Positions 34,803-47,141 of a stretch of 64,000 bases of DNA are shown here, in pieces. Location: assembly GCA_019454045.1 (NCBI GenBank), contig SKCR01047756.1, positions 56,695-120,694 on the forward strand. The letters are read 5' to 3'. Both the position numbers and the translations under genes were made by a program. The DNA comes from Zanthoxylum bungeanum. Lineage: Eukaryota > Streptophyta > Magnoliopsida > Sapindales > Rutaceae. Below the pieces are notes generated by a model that did no database searches, was not told the DNA's origin, and saw only the letters and a list, made by a program, of their open reading frames with translations. Numbering within the stretch: the first letter of the stretch is position 1; every line of letters begins with the position of its first letter.

Positions 34803-36725
34803 ATGGTCTAGGGAGTCAGTGACTGCAGTGGGCAGAGTGTTGGGATCTTGTATACGCAGTATGTCCGGGATACCCATATATGAGGCACTACCTCTCCATT
34901 ATCCGATCCTCGAGTACGTCCTCAAAGCTTCACAGACAGGTTATTAAGTATTCCCAAGTCATTTGAATCTTTTTTCCTCATTCTAGTTAAGGATCATTCC
35001 GTAATCATCTTAGATTACTTCCCGAAGTTCAGTATAAGCTAGGGAACCAGGTGGTAAGTTCCAAAGAAAGTTATCTGAGAGAGCAAAAGAGAAAAGAAAG
35101 CTAGAAGAGAAGATGCATAGAAGCTTGAACCAGTTAGAGATAGAGATGTATAGAGATAAAATGAAATAGAATAGCTTAAATATATCCACCCAGGAGAGCA
35201 GAAAGTGAGAGATAAAGCTAGAAGAGAAGTAAGGAAAAAGGGTTTATGAATGCTTAGTTATCATAAGTAAGAAAGAAATGATATAGAATCAGACCATTAC
35301 ATGAATCTATGGTAGCCAATAGAATAGTAAAACCCCAGCAAGTATTAGAATTATTTAGTAAATATAAGATTACTTCCCTCCTCATGAAATTTCTTCATAT
35401 ATACCCAATAGCCTTCGAGATCTTCTTAGAAATAATAAGTTTCCCTCAAGCAACGAAAAATAGCCAGAGAGACAACAGAAGTAAGAAACCCAGAATAGTG
35501 TTGAGGGCCCCAATGGACCTAGATGTCAAAAAGGATTTAAAGAACTCCAGATACCCAAACCCCGACCCAGATCCTCAAGTGCGAAACAGGAACGGTTAGT
35601 TACCTTACCCCTAGCAATACGATAGAGATAAAACCTTAAACTATCTAGTCTTCGAATTCTCCAATGACACCAGATAAGGGAGTTGCCCTGATAGAGCCTA
35701 CCTCATAGGCATAGATGACCATAAGAGATCTGACAAGAGTTCACCCAGGAACTTGGAAGGCAGATCAGCCCAAAGTCAGTAGAAATCCATGAGAGTATAC
35801 ATGAATAGACCCGTGAGGATAAAGAGAGTTAGAAGTGACAAAAGTAGCAGTATGAAACGTAAAGTAGAGTGCCATAGCCGAAACTTACAGCAATGATAGA
35901 GAATGAGGATTTAGGAAGCGGAGTAAGATACATAAAGTAGATAGAGATAGAGAAACAGATCAGATAAGAAATGACAGAATCTATAGTGATAAGAATTAGA
36001 GACATGGAGTTAAGTAATAAAGGATAATACCAAAACTAGCAGTAAAGATGAGCGTAGTAAGATTAGACCAGAATAAAAATCGAGTAGATCTAAGAAAAGG
36101 TTCTTTCCCTCAAGTGAGATACCCTTCTTTCTCAAAATAATTCCTCTGAATCGATCCAATATCTCTAAAACCATCTCGTATAGGTAGCAAGTCCCATGAA
36201 TAAACAAAGACTGCTATAAGATGGAAGAAGTAAGAAAGTCAAGGACGATCATGGAACCTTTTAATGGATACGGAATGCTATAAAGAAAAAGAGAGACTTT
36301 AGATCTTCCGAACTCAAACTTGTAGGCAAACAAGATGAGTGGCAACTGAAACAATAGATAGTTTTCCCTAGCCAAGAGATCCAATAGATAGGGCTTCAAC
36401 CTACCAGGATCTTCACCCCTTCAAAATACTAATTAAGGAAGCTATCCTGATAGAGTCTATCTCATACTCATCCTACATAAGCAATAGACTCCATCAGGAC
36501 ATAAAGTACTAGAACAAGGATGAAGAAGCTCCCCCAAACATAAAGAAAATGACCAATAAGAAACAAGCAGTTCCTGTCAGCATGAGTACAGGCGACCGTA
36601 AGAAAACCAACGAGAGTTTGTTTCAAGAAATAAAAATGACCTTAAAAGACCACCCACCTAGGAAAAAGATCAAGGAAGTTTCGAGAATATAAAGAAGGAA
36701 AACTAGGAAAGCTCAAAGATTAAGG
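34803..36725 (+). other. Gene-less interior of the LARD element, left part
   Basis: Purine-rich (long stretches of AGAGA, GAAAG, AAGAA) with frequent stops in all frames. The longest frame (35309-35599, 96 codons) has no recognised domain. The last five bases, TAAGG, are the copia target duplication. Confidence 0.6.
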
Positions 36726-39163
36726 TGTTGGGGTTGACGCAGCGGAAGCTCGCGGTGGAGGGCGAAAAAAGGTATTTAAACATTTTAAAATTTTCCCGAG
36801 CGAATTAATTAATATCAAATATTTATAATTCACTCAAATAAGTTTAAATATATTATTTATTAACATTTAAAAACATAATATATTTGGTTACACGACGAAT
36901 TATTTAACGAAAATATTTTTCGACAAATCTACTTGTAACGGGCAAACGGTCAAACTGGTTGACCAACCACCGAGCCGGCCATCCCAGACACTCGGGCAGT
37001 GTTCGGTCAGCCCTTAGGATGCCCGAACTGTGCCTAGTTCGCTCGGATCACAGCCAGCACGTGTGGAGCCCGTTTCGACACGAATTTCGCCGTTTTCTCG
37101 CGTTTTCGCCCCGGAACAATTTCCGGAATTTATCCGCCACCCAATACACATCCAATATCACCCAAACAACATATTTTTACATGAAAAATATTATGTTTTA
37201 AGTGTACAAATCAGATCTGATCCAGAAATATATTTTGCCAATTTTTCAAGCCAAAATCCAATTTAATCACAAATTAATCGAATCAACTTACTTCAAATTA
37301 AATGACCACATTATAAAGTTTCAATAACAATTCTAGGCAACCATGGAGTGGAAAAATCACTCTAGAATGACAATTTTAATTTTAGATTAATTCTCTAATT
37401 AATCTAATTTACACATGCTAAATAAAGAAACTATTAAGGTTTAAAAACTATCAACACCAAGTTTTGTTTCAAACATATATATCCAAGATTCATATGTATA
37501 TTTAACATGCAATATATATCCTATACATATTTACATGCTTGAGAATCAAAATCTTAAGAAAATAGAAAATAGAAATTCTTGATTACCTTAATTCAAGCTC
37601 CAATTTCTCTAGTTTCCTTCTACTTGGGGTTGATTAATGCTAATAAACCCTAACCCCTCTTTTCTTTTCTTTTTTCTCAACACATGAGAAGTGCTAAAAG
37701 CTCAACAAAATGAAACAAATTTCATTTATATATTTTATTTAGCCCAATTTCGAATTTATCCAATTTTTAATCCAAAAATAAAAATTATTTTGGTTATTAT
37801 TTTGACACCTATTGATCTTATCCAAAATAAGATAATTATTTTGATATTTTTGTTAATAAAAACCATGTGTCAAAACTTCATTGTTTAGCAAATCAAATTT
37901 TGCCAAATGAATAAGAATATTCCAATAATATTCTTATCTTAATTAAATAAATTAATTAACATTTTAATTAATTTATTCAATTAATTAACAAAAATAAAAT
38001 AATGCCATGGAATAATATTCTAAGAATATTCTTCCATTTTATCACCATTAATAATTAATTAACAATTAATTAACTAATAATAATAATAATAAATCAAGTG
38101 TTTAATTGGTTAATAATGTGTATCTAATCTAAATTATGTATCATATACAAATACACATTATTTAATACGCATGTGTAAATTATGAATAATCCGAATTATC
38201 CAAAATTAAATGCCCAAGTGCTCAACGAGTACACTTTATATTGTGGGACTCTCTAGGTTCAAGTTTATCTGTCACGGAAATCATTTCCATGTCCGTAATT
38301 CATCCACTCATAAATTACGAGGACCACAGATAATCGAGTTGAACCATCCAAGTCGAATTCATCGCATATACATAATCCATGTGTCATAGGTTATCCGAAT
38401 AGTTCCGGAGATATAGATTAAACGTCTAATCTCCGCTATAAACAATTCACGTGTCGCGACATAAATATAATTCTTAACAAATATTCGGAACTCATTTCCG
38501 AATCATACATCGGCCAAGGATTTCAAAGAATCACAAATAGGACACCTAATTCCCGTACACTGGACTGACAGATCCTCTCTGGCAACATCACACGATATCG
38601 TGAGTATCAGTCCATACCCAACGAACAGGTGGAGGTCTGATCTAAAAAGATCGTTGACGTGACTGTCATTAAAGTACAGAGGATATCTCACATATCCACA
38701 ATGGTATCACAAGTCAAATGAGCTAATATGCTATTCGACCCGTAAAATTCCTATTGACGTTGGTGTACCATCTATCAGGAATCTTTAAATGAGTCGTTCA
38801 ATATTTATTCAATAAATACCTACGTGTCTATATGAGTCTCCCAAGATTCATGGTTTACTGAGATAAACCATTAGAACAATTCTAATATACGACACGTACC
38901 AGTCTCACGAGTTTACTAACCGACCAGATATGTAAACCTTGACCAGGAACATTTAAGAATGAATTATATTGTGACATTTCTTAGTAACAATTGCGGCGCT
39001 TTTGCAATTATGTCACAACTATTCATTCGACGGTCATTTACGCTTTTACCATATATAAAATTATATTGATGAAATTTACTTAATTTTATTCATAACAAAT
39101 ATAATGTACAACGTATTTACAATAAATACAACAAAATTTGGCGCCCCGAGCATAACTCCAACA
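36726..39163 (-). repeat. 3' LTR of the nested copia element
   Basis: TG..CA ends; GACGCAGCGGAAGC lies near the primer-site-side end, as in copia copy 1. It contains AATTAATT-rich stretches at 37910-38110. Length is large for copia, where LTRs are often 0.3-1.8 kb. Confidence 0.9.
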
Positions 39164-39174
39164 TTTTCTCCCAC
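39164..39174 (-). other. Polypurine tract of the nested copia element
   Basis: GTGGGAGAAAA on the minus strand directly before the 3' LTR. Confidence 0.75.
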
Positions 39175-39975
39175 TTGCTCTAGTGCCAAATTTGATGGTA
39201 TCTAATACCCATCGCCTCTACATGTCTATCATATAGTCTCGGAGGCAAGGCCTTCGTATGCGGGTTTGCTATGTTGTCCTCTACAGATATCTTACATATA
39301 GCAACATCTCATCGAGCGATGATCTCACGAATAATATGGTACTTTCGTTCCACATGTTTCGATTTCCGATGCGCTCTGGGTTCTTTTGCTTATGCAACGG
39401 CACCACTATTATCACAGAACAACGGGATCGAATCCTCGATGCTTGGGACAACTCCCAATCCTGTGATAAATTTTCTAATCCATACAGCTTCTTTTGCATC
39501 ATCTGATGCCGCAATATATTCCGCCTCAGTGGTGGAATCAGCTGTTGATCCTTGATTGGAACATTTCCAACTGACTGCAGCATTTGTTAAGAGTAAATAC
39601 AAAACCTGAGGTAGACTTTCTATCATCAGGATCTGACTGAAAGTAAGAATCTGTATATCCTCTTATCTGTAAATCACTTTCTCCATAAATAAGAAACTTA
39701 TCCTTAGTACCTTTTAGATATTTTATGATATGTTTAACGGCCATCCAATGGTCGTTACCTGGATTCGACTGATATTTGCTAGTAACGCTTACTGCATAAC
39801 TAATATCAGGCCTCGTACATAGCATGACATACATAATGCTTCCTAAGCAAGATGCATAAGGTTGGCTGGACTTTCTAGCCTTTTCATCTTCCGTCTGAGG
39901 ACACATCTTCTTGGAAAGATGAATGCCATGTCGAAAAGGTATATTAGCAACTTTACAATTGCTAAAGTTGTACAT
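39175..39975 (-). pseudogene. Copia RNase H and RT C-terminal part, broken
   Basis: The minus strand gives the end of reverse transcriptase (PYASCLGSIMYVMLCTRPDI, then NDHWMAVKHIIKYLKGT) and RNase H with GYTDSYFQSDPDDRKSTSGF, VSWKCSNQ, STTEAEYIAASDDAKEAVW and LFCDNSGA. The acidic RNase H positions (D of YTDS, E of TEAEY, D of CDNS) are still visible. One shift at about 39610 and further changes near the 3' end break the frame. Confidence 0.8.
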
Positions 39976-40713
39976 TTCTAGGATTTTATTTATATACGAA
40001 GATTAGGATAACCCAATCAACTTCCTTTCTCTATCCCTATAGAGTTTTATACCAAGTATATAGGAATTTTCACCTAAGTCTTTCATGGAGAAGTTTTTAC
40101 AGAGGTATGTTTTAACACCCTGCATCATTCCAATATCATTTCCAATGATCAGGATGTCGTCAACATAAAACACTAAGAACACGATCATACTCCCACTAAC
40201 CTTCTTATAAACACAAGGTTCTTCTTCATTTTTGAGAAAACCAAACAATCTGATTACCTCATCAAAACGAAGATTTCAACTTCGCGAAGCTTGTTTAAGC
40301 CCATAAATGGACTTCTTAAGCTTACACACCATGCCGGAATTTTAACTGGAGACAAAACCCTCCGACTATTCCATATAGATTTCTTCATCAAGAAATCCAT
40401 TAAGAAAAGTCATTTTGACATCCATTTTCCAAATATCATAGTCATGGTAAGCAGCGATAGCCAATAAAATCCTAATAGACTTTAGCATCGCTACCGGTGA
40501 AAAGGTTTCATCATAGTCCACACCTGGCCTTTGAGTGTAACCTTTAGCAACCAGTCGGGATTTGAAGGTTTCAACCTTCCCATCAGGCCCGCGCTTCCTT
40601 TTGTAAACCCATTTACAACCTATGGGAACAATTCCCTCAGGAAGCGGAACCAAGTCTCATACTTGATTCTGATGCATAGTCTATTTCAGAATTTATGGCT
40701 TCCTGCCATTTAG
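39976..40713 (-). pseudogene. Copia reverse transcriptase, broken
   Basis: Segments GCKWVYKRKRGPDGKVETFK, RLVAKGYTQRPGVDYDETFS, WKMDVKMTFLNGFLDEEIYM and, after a stretch with stops (40365-40250), VFYVDDILIIGNDIG and MKDLGENSYILGIKL. The YVDD catalytic box at about 40165 is intact. Stops after EEIYME and around 40290 and 40000 prevent a full product. It would copy element RNA to DNA inside the particle. Confidence 0.85.
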
Positions 40714-41700
40714 CGGAATCAATGTCTAACATTGCTTCTCTATAGGTATATGGATTAGTCTCCTCCACGAGAAGCACACCGAGACTCTTATCTTGGATCA
40801 AATACAAATGCTTAGGAGGTCTCGATATCCTAGTAGACCTATGGAGAGTGGAACTAGAAGGTTCTGCTTCTGTCTGAACTTCTGATTCCTCTGTCGGTCT
40901 GTCATCTATAGGTTGAACTTCATCAAGCTCAACCCTTCTATGATTACCACCTTTTGCCAAGAATTCTTCTCCAAGAAATCTGGCAAAACGAGCTACGAAC
41001 ACATTTCGATGCTCGAGATCATAGAATTGATATCCTTTGGAATTCGAAGGATATCCAACAAACCTAACTTTTCACCCCCGAGGCAAAAGTTTATCCTGCT
41101 GTGTCACTCTGACGTATGCAGGACAGCCCCAAACCCTAATATATTTAAGGTTCGATTTCCTACCAACCCATATCTCATATGAAGTAGTGGGAACAACTTT
41201 AGAAGGAACCCTATTCAGCAGATGTGCACCAATAAGAAGAGCATATCCCCACAAAAAGTAAGGTAGATCTGTAAAACTCAACATAGATCAGACCATATCC
41301 AATAAAATCTGATTTCTCCTTTCAGACACTTCATTTTGCTATGGAGTATCCGGAGGGGTATACTGAGCGAGAATCCCATTCTCTTTAAGATACTCGGTGA
41401 ATGCATTACTCATATATTCACTGCATCGATCTGATCGAATACATTTGATGAATTTACCAGTTTATTTTTCTACTTCGTTTCGAAATTCTTTGAACTTTTC
41501 AAAGGTTTCCGATTTATGTTTAATCAAATAAACATAACCATACCGTGACAAATCATCGGTAAAAGTCACAAAATAAGAAAAACCACTATGAGTAGGGTGA
41601 CTTATGGGACCACATACATCACTATGTACGAGCTCTAATAAATCAGTGGCTTGATGTCCAACACTAGTAAATGGAGCTTTGGTCATTTTACCCTGAATAC
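40637..41700 (-). pseudogene. Copia integrase, broken
   Basis: MTKAPFTSVGHQATDLLELV followed by HSDVCGP and FTDDLSRYGYVYL (first aspartates), IRSDRCSEYMS (usual SDRGGEY, second aspartate kept), a PQNEVSERRNQ-like box holding the third acidic residue, WGYALLIGAHLLNRVPSK, WVGRKSNLKYIRVWGCPAYV and a C-terminal extension to SLGVLLVEETNPYTYREAM. Stops at about 41460, 41345, 41290 and 41070 interrupt it. Confidence 0.85.
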
Positions 41701-41922
41701 AAAAGTCGCAAGTCGAAAAGATTATATGATTAGATTCTCACTCAAACCATTCTTAACCAACTAGGTTACGCGTCGTACACCTATATGACCTAACCGCATA
41801 TGCCACAATTCAGTATTAGTTATATCATACTTTTACGTTTATTATCCCCAATTTCATAAACATTTCTAATGGCATGCAAAATATAATGACCTTGCGAATT
41901 TGAACATTTGTGTAACAAAACA

Positions 41923-42315
41923 TCATTCATATATATACATAGAACGATTCTTAATATGTACATGATATCCTTTTGTATCTAATACAAACAGAGATATAAT
42001 ATTAGCTACACATTCCGGTACAAAAACACAATCTGTCAAAATGATGTTGTCTCTAGAGAGACGAATCTCATATTCGCCAACAACTGCTGCAGATAAGGAT
42101 TCACCATTTCCAAAATGAAGCTGCATCTCGCCTGGATTCAGCATTCTACTGACCTTCAGCCCCTGCAACGAATTACAGATGTGAGTAGGACTAGCAGGAA
42201 CCAAAACCCAACCAAAACCAATGGCTTCACAAGCCAAAGAGATATCAATGATAGGGAAAATAAATATACCTGATGCGGAGGCTCTCTCCGTCTGACCTAT
42301 TAGTGTACAATACAC
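41923..42315 (-). pseudogene. Copia protease remnant, active site lost
   Basis: The body has the copia protease pattern (THICNSLQGLK, FGNGESLSAAVVGEYEI, LTDCVFVPECVANIISL), but the place of the catalytic DSGAT reads VPASP. Only about 155 bases separate this frame from the primer site, so nothing of gag remains. The first 30 residues have no homology I recognise and may be a new junction. Confidence 0.75.
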
Positions 42316-42470
42316 TCATAAAAACATAAAGTCTTATTATGGAGATTTTACAAAACTGTCGACAATTAAATAATTGATCCAATCAATTAATTCTCAATCA
42401 TGTGTAAAATAAATCGAATTAAATATCAAATATTTAAGGCATGAAAAAAATTTTGGATGTGGGATCAGAC

Positions 42471-42482
42471 GCTCTGATACCA
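42471..42482 (-). other. Primer-binding site, initiator tRNA-Met
   Basis: TGGTATCAGAGC on the minus strand, an exact canonical match, three bases from the 5' LTR. Confidence 0.92.
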
Positions 42483-42485
42483 TTT

Positions 42486-44916
42486 TGTTGGGGTTGACGC
42501 AGCAGAAGCTCGCGGTGGAGGGCGAAAAAAGGTTTTTAAACATTTTAAAAATTTCCCGAGCAAATTAATTAATATCAAATATTTATAATTCACTCAAATA
42601 AGTTTAAATATATTATTTATTAACATTTAATAACATAATATATTTGGTTACACGACGAATTATTTTACGAAAATATTTTTCGATAAATCTACACGTAACA
42701 GTCAAACCGATTGACCAACCACCGAGCCGGGGCATCCCAGACACTCGGGCAGTGTTTGGTCAGCCCTTAGGCTGCCCGAACTGTACCCAGTTTGCTGGGA
42801 TCACAGCCGGCACATGTGGAGCCCGTTTCGAAATGAATTTCGCCATTTTCTCGCGTTTTCGCCCCAGAACAATTTCCGGAATTTATCCGCCACCCAATAC
42901 ACATCAAATATCACCCAAACAACATACTTTTACATGAAAAAAAAATTCTGTTTTAAGTGTACAAATCAGATCTGATCCAGAAATGTATTTTGCCAATTTT
43001 TCAAGCCAAACTCCAATTTAATCACAAATTAATCCAATCAACTTACTTCAAATTAAATGACCACATTGTAAAGTTTCAATAACAATTCTAGGCAATCATG
43101 GAGTGGCAAAATCACTCTAGAATGACAATTTTAATTTTAGATTAATTCTCTAATTAATCTAATTTACACATGCTAAATAAAGAAACTATTAAGGTTTAAA
43201 AACTATCAACACCAAGTTTTGTTTCAAATATATATATATATCCAAGATTCATATGTATATTTAACATGCAATATATATCATATACATATTTACATGCTTG
43301 AGAAACAAAATCTTAAGAAAATAGAAATTAGAAATTCTTCATTACCTTAATTCAAGCTCTAATTTCTTTAGTTTCCTTCTACTTGGTGTTGATTAATGCT
43401 AATAAACCCTAACCCATCTTTTCTTTATTTTTCTTAACACATGAAAGCTCAACAAAATGAAACAAATTTCATTTATATATTTTATTTAGCCCCATTTTGA
43501 ATTTATCCAATTTTTAATCCAAAAATAACAATTATTTTGGTTATTATTTTGACACCTATTGATCTTATCCAAAATAAGATTATTATTTTGATATTTTTTG
43601 TTAATAAAAACCATGTGTCAAAATTCCATGGTTTAGCAAATCAAATTTTGCCAAATGAATAAGAATATTCCAATAATATTCTTATCTTAATTAAATAAAT
43701 TAATTAACATTTTAATTAATTTATTCAATTAATTAACAAAAATAAAATAATGCCATGGAATAATATTCCAAGAATAATCTTCCATTTTATCCCCATTAAT
43801 AATTAATTAACAATTAATTAACTAATAATAATAATAAATCAAGTGTCAAAATTTAATTGGTTAATAATGTGTATCTAATCTAAATTATGTATCGTATACA
43901 AATACACATTATTTAATACGCATGTGTAAATTATGAATAATCCAAATTATCCATAATTAGTTGCCCAAGTGCTCAACGAGCACACTTTATATTGTGAGAC
44001 TCTCTAGGTTCAAGGTTATCTGTCACGAAAACCATTTCCATGTCCGTAATTCATCCACTCATAAATTAGGAGGACCACAGATAATCGAGTTGAACCATCC
44101 AAGGCGAAGTCATCACATATATATAATCTCTCTGTAATAGGTTATTCGAATTATTCCGGAGATTTATATTAAACGTCAAATCTCCGCTATGAACAATTCA
44201 TGTGTCGCGACATAATTATGATTATTAACAAATATTCAGAACTCGTTTCCAAATCATACCTCGGCCAAGGATTTCAAAGAATCATAAATAGGACACCTAA
44301 ATCCCGTACACGGGACTGACAGATCCTCTCTGGATATATCACACGATATCATGAGTATCAATCCATACCCAACGAACAGACGGATGTCTGATATAAAAAA
44401 ATCGTTGACGTGACTGTCATTAAAGTACAAATGATATCTCACATATCCACAATGGTATCACAAGTCAAATGAGCTAATATGTTATTCGACTTGTAAAAAT
44501 TCCTATTGACGTTGGTGTACCATCTATCAGGAATCTTTAAATGAGTCGTTCAGTATTTATCCAATAAATATCTACGTGTCTATACGAGTCTCCCAAGACT
44601 CATGGTTTACTGAGATAAACCATTAGAAAAATTCTAATATACGACACGTACCGGTCTCACGGGTTTACTAATCGACCAGATATGTAAACCTTGACCAGTA
44701 ATATTTAAGAATGAATTATATTGTGACATTTCTCAGTAACAATTATGGCGCTTTTGCAATTATGTCACAACTATTCATTCTACGGTCATTTACGCCTTTA
44801 CCATATATAAGATTACATTGATGAAAATTACTTAATTTTATTCATAATAAATATAATGTACATCGTATTTACAATAAATGTAATAAAATTTGGCGCGCCC
44901 AGCACCAACTCCAACA
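42486..44916 (-). repeat. 5' LTR of the nested copia element
   Basis: Pairs with 36726-39163. Small differences include CAGCAGAAG for CAGCGGAAG near the inner end, an (AT)n length change at about 43232, and several short indels. Confidence 0.9.
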
Positions 44917-44921
44917 TAAGG

Positions 44922-47128
44922 TAAGTCAGGGTAAGATTTGCTAGACCAGTAAAAGATCACAAGTAGATCAAAAATCGTAGAACCCACAGATAAGCCGAGC
45001 TAGTAGAAATCCGTAGGAAAGTGTAAGAATAAGCCTATGAAATTGGAGATATTTAAGAAAGTGATAAGAGTATCAATATAGACCATAAGATAGAGTGATC
45101 AAATCGAGGTTTATAGTAAGAACAGGAGGTTAAAATTTAAGAACCAGATATAGAGGATTGACTCACAGTTATCTTAGTGAGGAGTATAGTAAGGAAGTAG
45201 GACATGAAAATGGTATGAGAAATGAGACGAGTAACAAGAAAATTTAGTATATTTGGGCGCAAAGATAACATAATGAAGAAATGATAGAGTAAAGAATCAA
45301 TAATAGTTATGGTACCTAGAGCTTAGTAAAGAAAAGAACTAGTGAAGGAGAGCAAATGATAAGATTAGACAAATCACGAGATGGCTCATGGTATTGAGAA
45401 GAAGGAAGATTTTAGGAATAGTGTAATGTATGGACCAAAGATTTAGTAGAAGATGACCTTAATAGTTGAAGTAAATAGAGTTTTCAAGGGAGTAAATGAA
45501 TAAGGAGTCGAGGAACTAAGATTATGAAGGAACCTTCATAGCAGAATGAGCCCCTTAGGAAAGATAACAAAGAGATTATAGTAGTACCCAGAGAAAAAAT
45601 ACGTAGTAACTGCAGAGAGTTAAGCAACAAAAAGGGCAAATAAACAGTATATGGAAGTTAGAAAGTGCTTCTAGAAGGACTTGTACAGAATGCGAAGTGA
45701 TTAATTGATGAAAAATGACCAAGTGTAAAGTTAGAAAATGGCAAGTCAAATAAGTTTTAGCAGCAAAACCCAGTGTAGGAAAAGACACCAGACAGGTATA
45801 CACGAAAATTCTAGATAAAGGGTACGTGTTATCGGAACACCGTAACAGAAAGGCCTCAAGACTAGTTCCCACCCTACCAACCCTCGATCGATACCAATAA
45901 CAAAGATGGCCTAAGTAGGAAATTTAAAGACAAGATATTAGAAAAGGTAACCAAGGGAAGAAGTACTAGTTAAGCATACGTTAAGAATGTAAAGGACAGT
46001 GTTAAAAATAAACAATAACATGTGAAAACAAATATCCTTTGAGTAATGAAACAGAGAAATGACCCATAGCAGATTCAGTTACAGAATAAAGAATAAGGGT
46101 AAATAAAAGGTTAAATGATATAAGTATTGAAAAATGAAATTGCCAAGGCACAACAACAACAAGAGAGAACATCCTAAGTAAGTATTAACAGCGGTCTAAC
46201 ATGATATAGAACCGACAAAGTAAATCTACTATAGTAGGGAAAACAATAAAGAGAAAATATTCTAGCATGCAATCAAGTATAGAAGACGAATTGATATAAA
46301 AGAATAGTAAAAGAAGATAAAAAAGATGAGATCTATAGATATAGTCCAAGAATGAACAAGTGAAGCTATTGAGAGTTAGAATAAAGTTCTTTGTGAATAA
46401 TAGAATGAGGTGAAGGATGAAAGAAAGTACTAAGAAAAGTCTAGAAAGTGAAAATTTTTAGGGTATAACGGCTATAGAAAAGAGTATTTAATAAGTAAAT
46501 ATTGTGGAAAGTGATATCAAGGAAAATTTTGATCAAGCAATCATAAAGGTACCCAACCCTAGTCTAGGATGACTAAACCACTGCAGGTTTGGGATGGTCT
46601 TAGTACGGACATTGGTAGTTTGGTAGATTGGTATCATAGTACAGAAACGAAGGAATGAATTAATACGGAGCATAAATTTTGGTATTAGAAGAAGAGAATC
46701 TTATATACTGCTGAAGGTTGAAAGGGATGTATCGAGAGTTAATAGTCTAGTGATGAGGAAGAATAATAAGAACAAGATAGACAAATGAAACAAATGAAAA
46801 CTGGGTACAGGTAAAATCCTTAGTAAAAGTTAAAGGTATCAAGAATCTGATCAATTAAGAAATTGTGGAGCATAAGTAAAGACCTATAATAAAGATATCT
46901 TGGAGATAAGGAATATGCAGTACAGTTAAAGAATCAGAAAGATAGTAGTTAAAAATACTTAGCAGAAATATTACAGGAAGAAGACTCAGAAAAGAGAAAA
47001 GAGGAAAGATCTAGTAACTAGTAGAGGATTGAGACAAGAAGATAAGTATAGTAGCATCTCTGGATATTCGCAAAACTAAGAAGACCACGAATTAGACGCC
47101 AGAGAGGATTCGAGGACGAATCCTATTT
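44922..47128 (+). other. Gene-less interior of the LARD element, right part
   Basis: Continues the purine-rich non-coding interior interrupted at 36725; no domain seen. The final 40 bases (AGAGAGGATTCGAGGACGAA and on) resemble the terminal pol/spacer sequence of Tekay-type elements. Confidence 0.6.
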
Positions 47129-47141
47129 AAGGGGGAGAAAT
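47129..47141 (+). other. Polypurine tract of the LARD element
   Basis: AAGGGGGAGAAAT directly before TGTAACGACC of the 3' LTR. Confidence 0.85.

Larger units (their letters stand above)
36726..44916 (-). mobile_element. Gag-less copia element with 2.4-kb LTRs, nested
   Basis: Two LTRs (2,438 and 2,431 bp), TGTTGGGGTT...AACTCCAACA on the plus strand, flanked by TAAGG duplications (36721-36725 and 44917-44921). On the minus strand: 5' LTR 44916-42486, primer site, protease remnant, integrase, reverse transcriptase, RNase H, polypurine tract, 3' LTR. The first 90 bases of the LTRs differ at four places, so insertion is not very recent. The interior is only 3.3 kb because gag is missing. Confidence 0.9.

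Noticed and set aside
35309..35599. 96-codon frame as a possible LARD-encoded protein
   Set aside because: No domain, lies in purine-rich non-coding DNA, and not supported by neighbouring frames.
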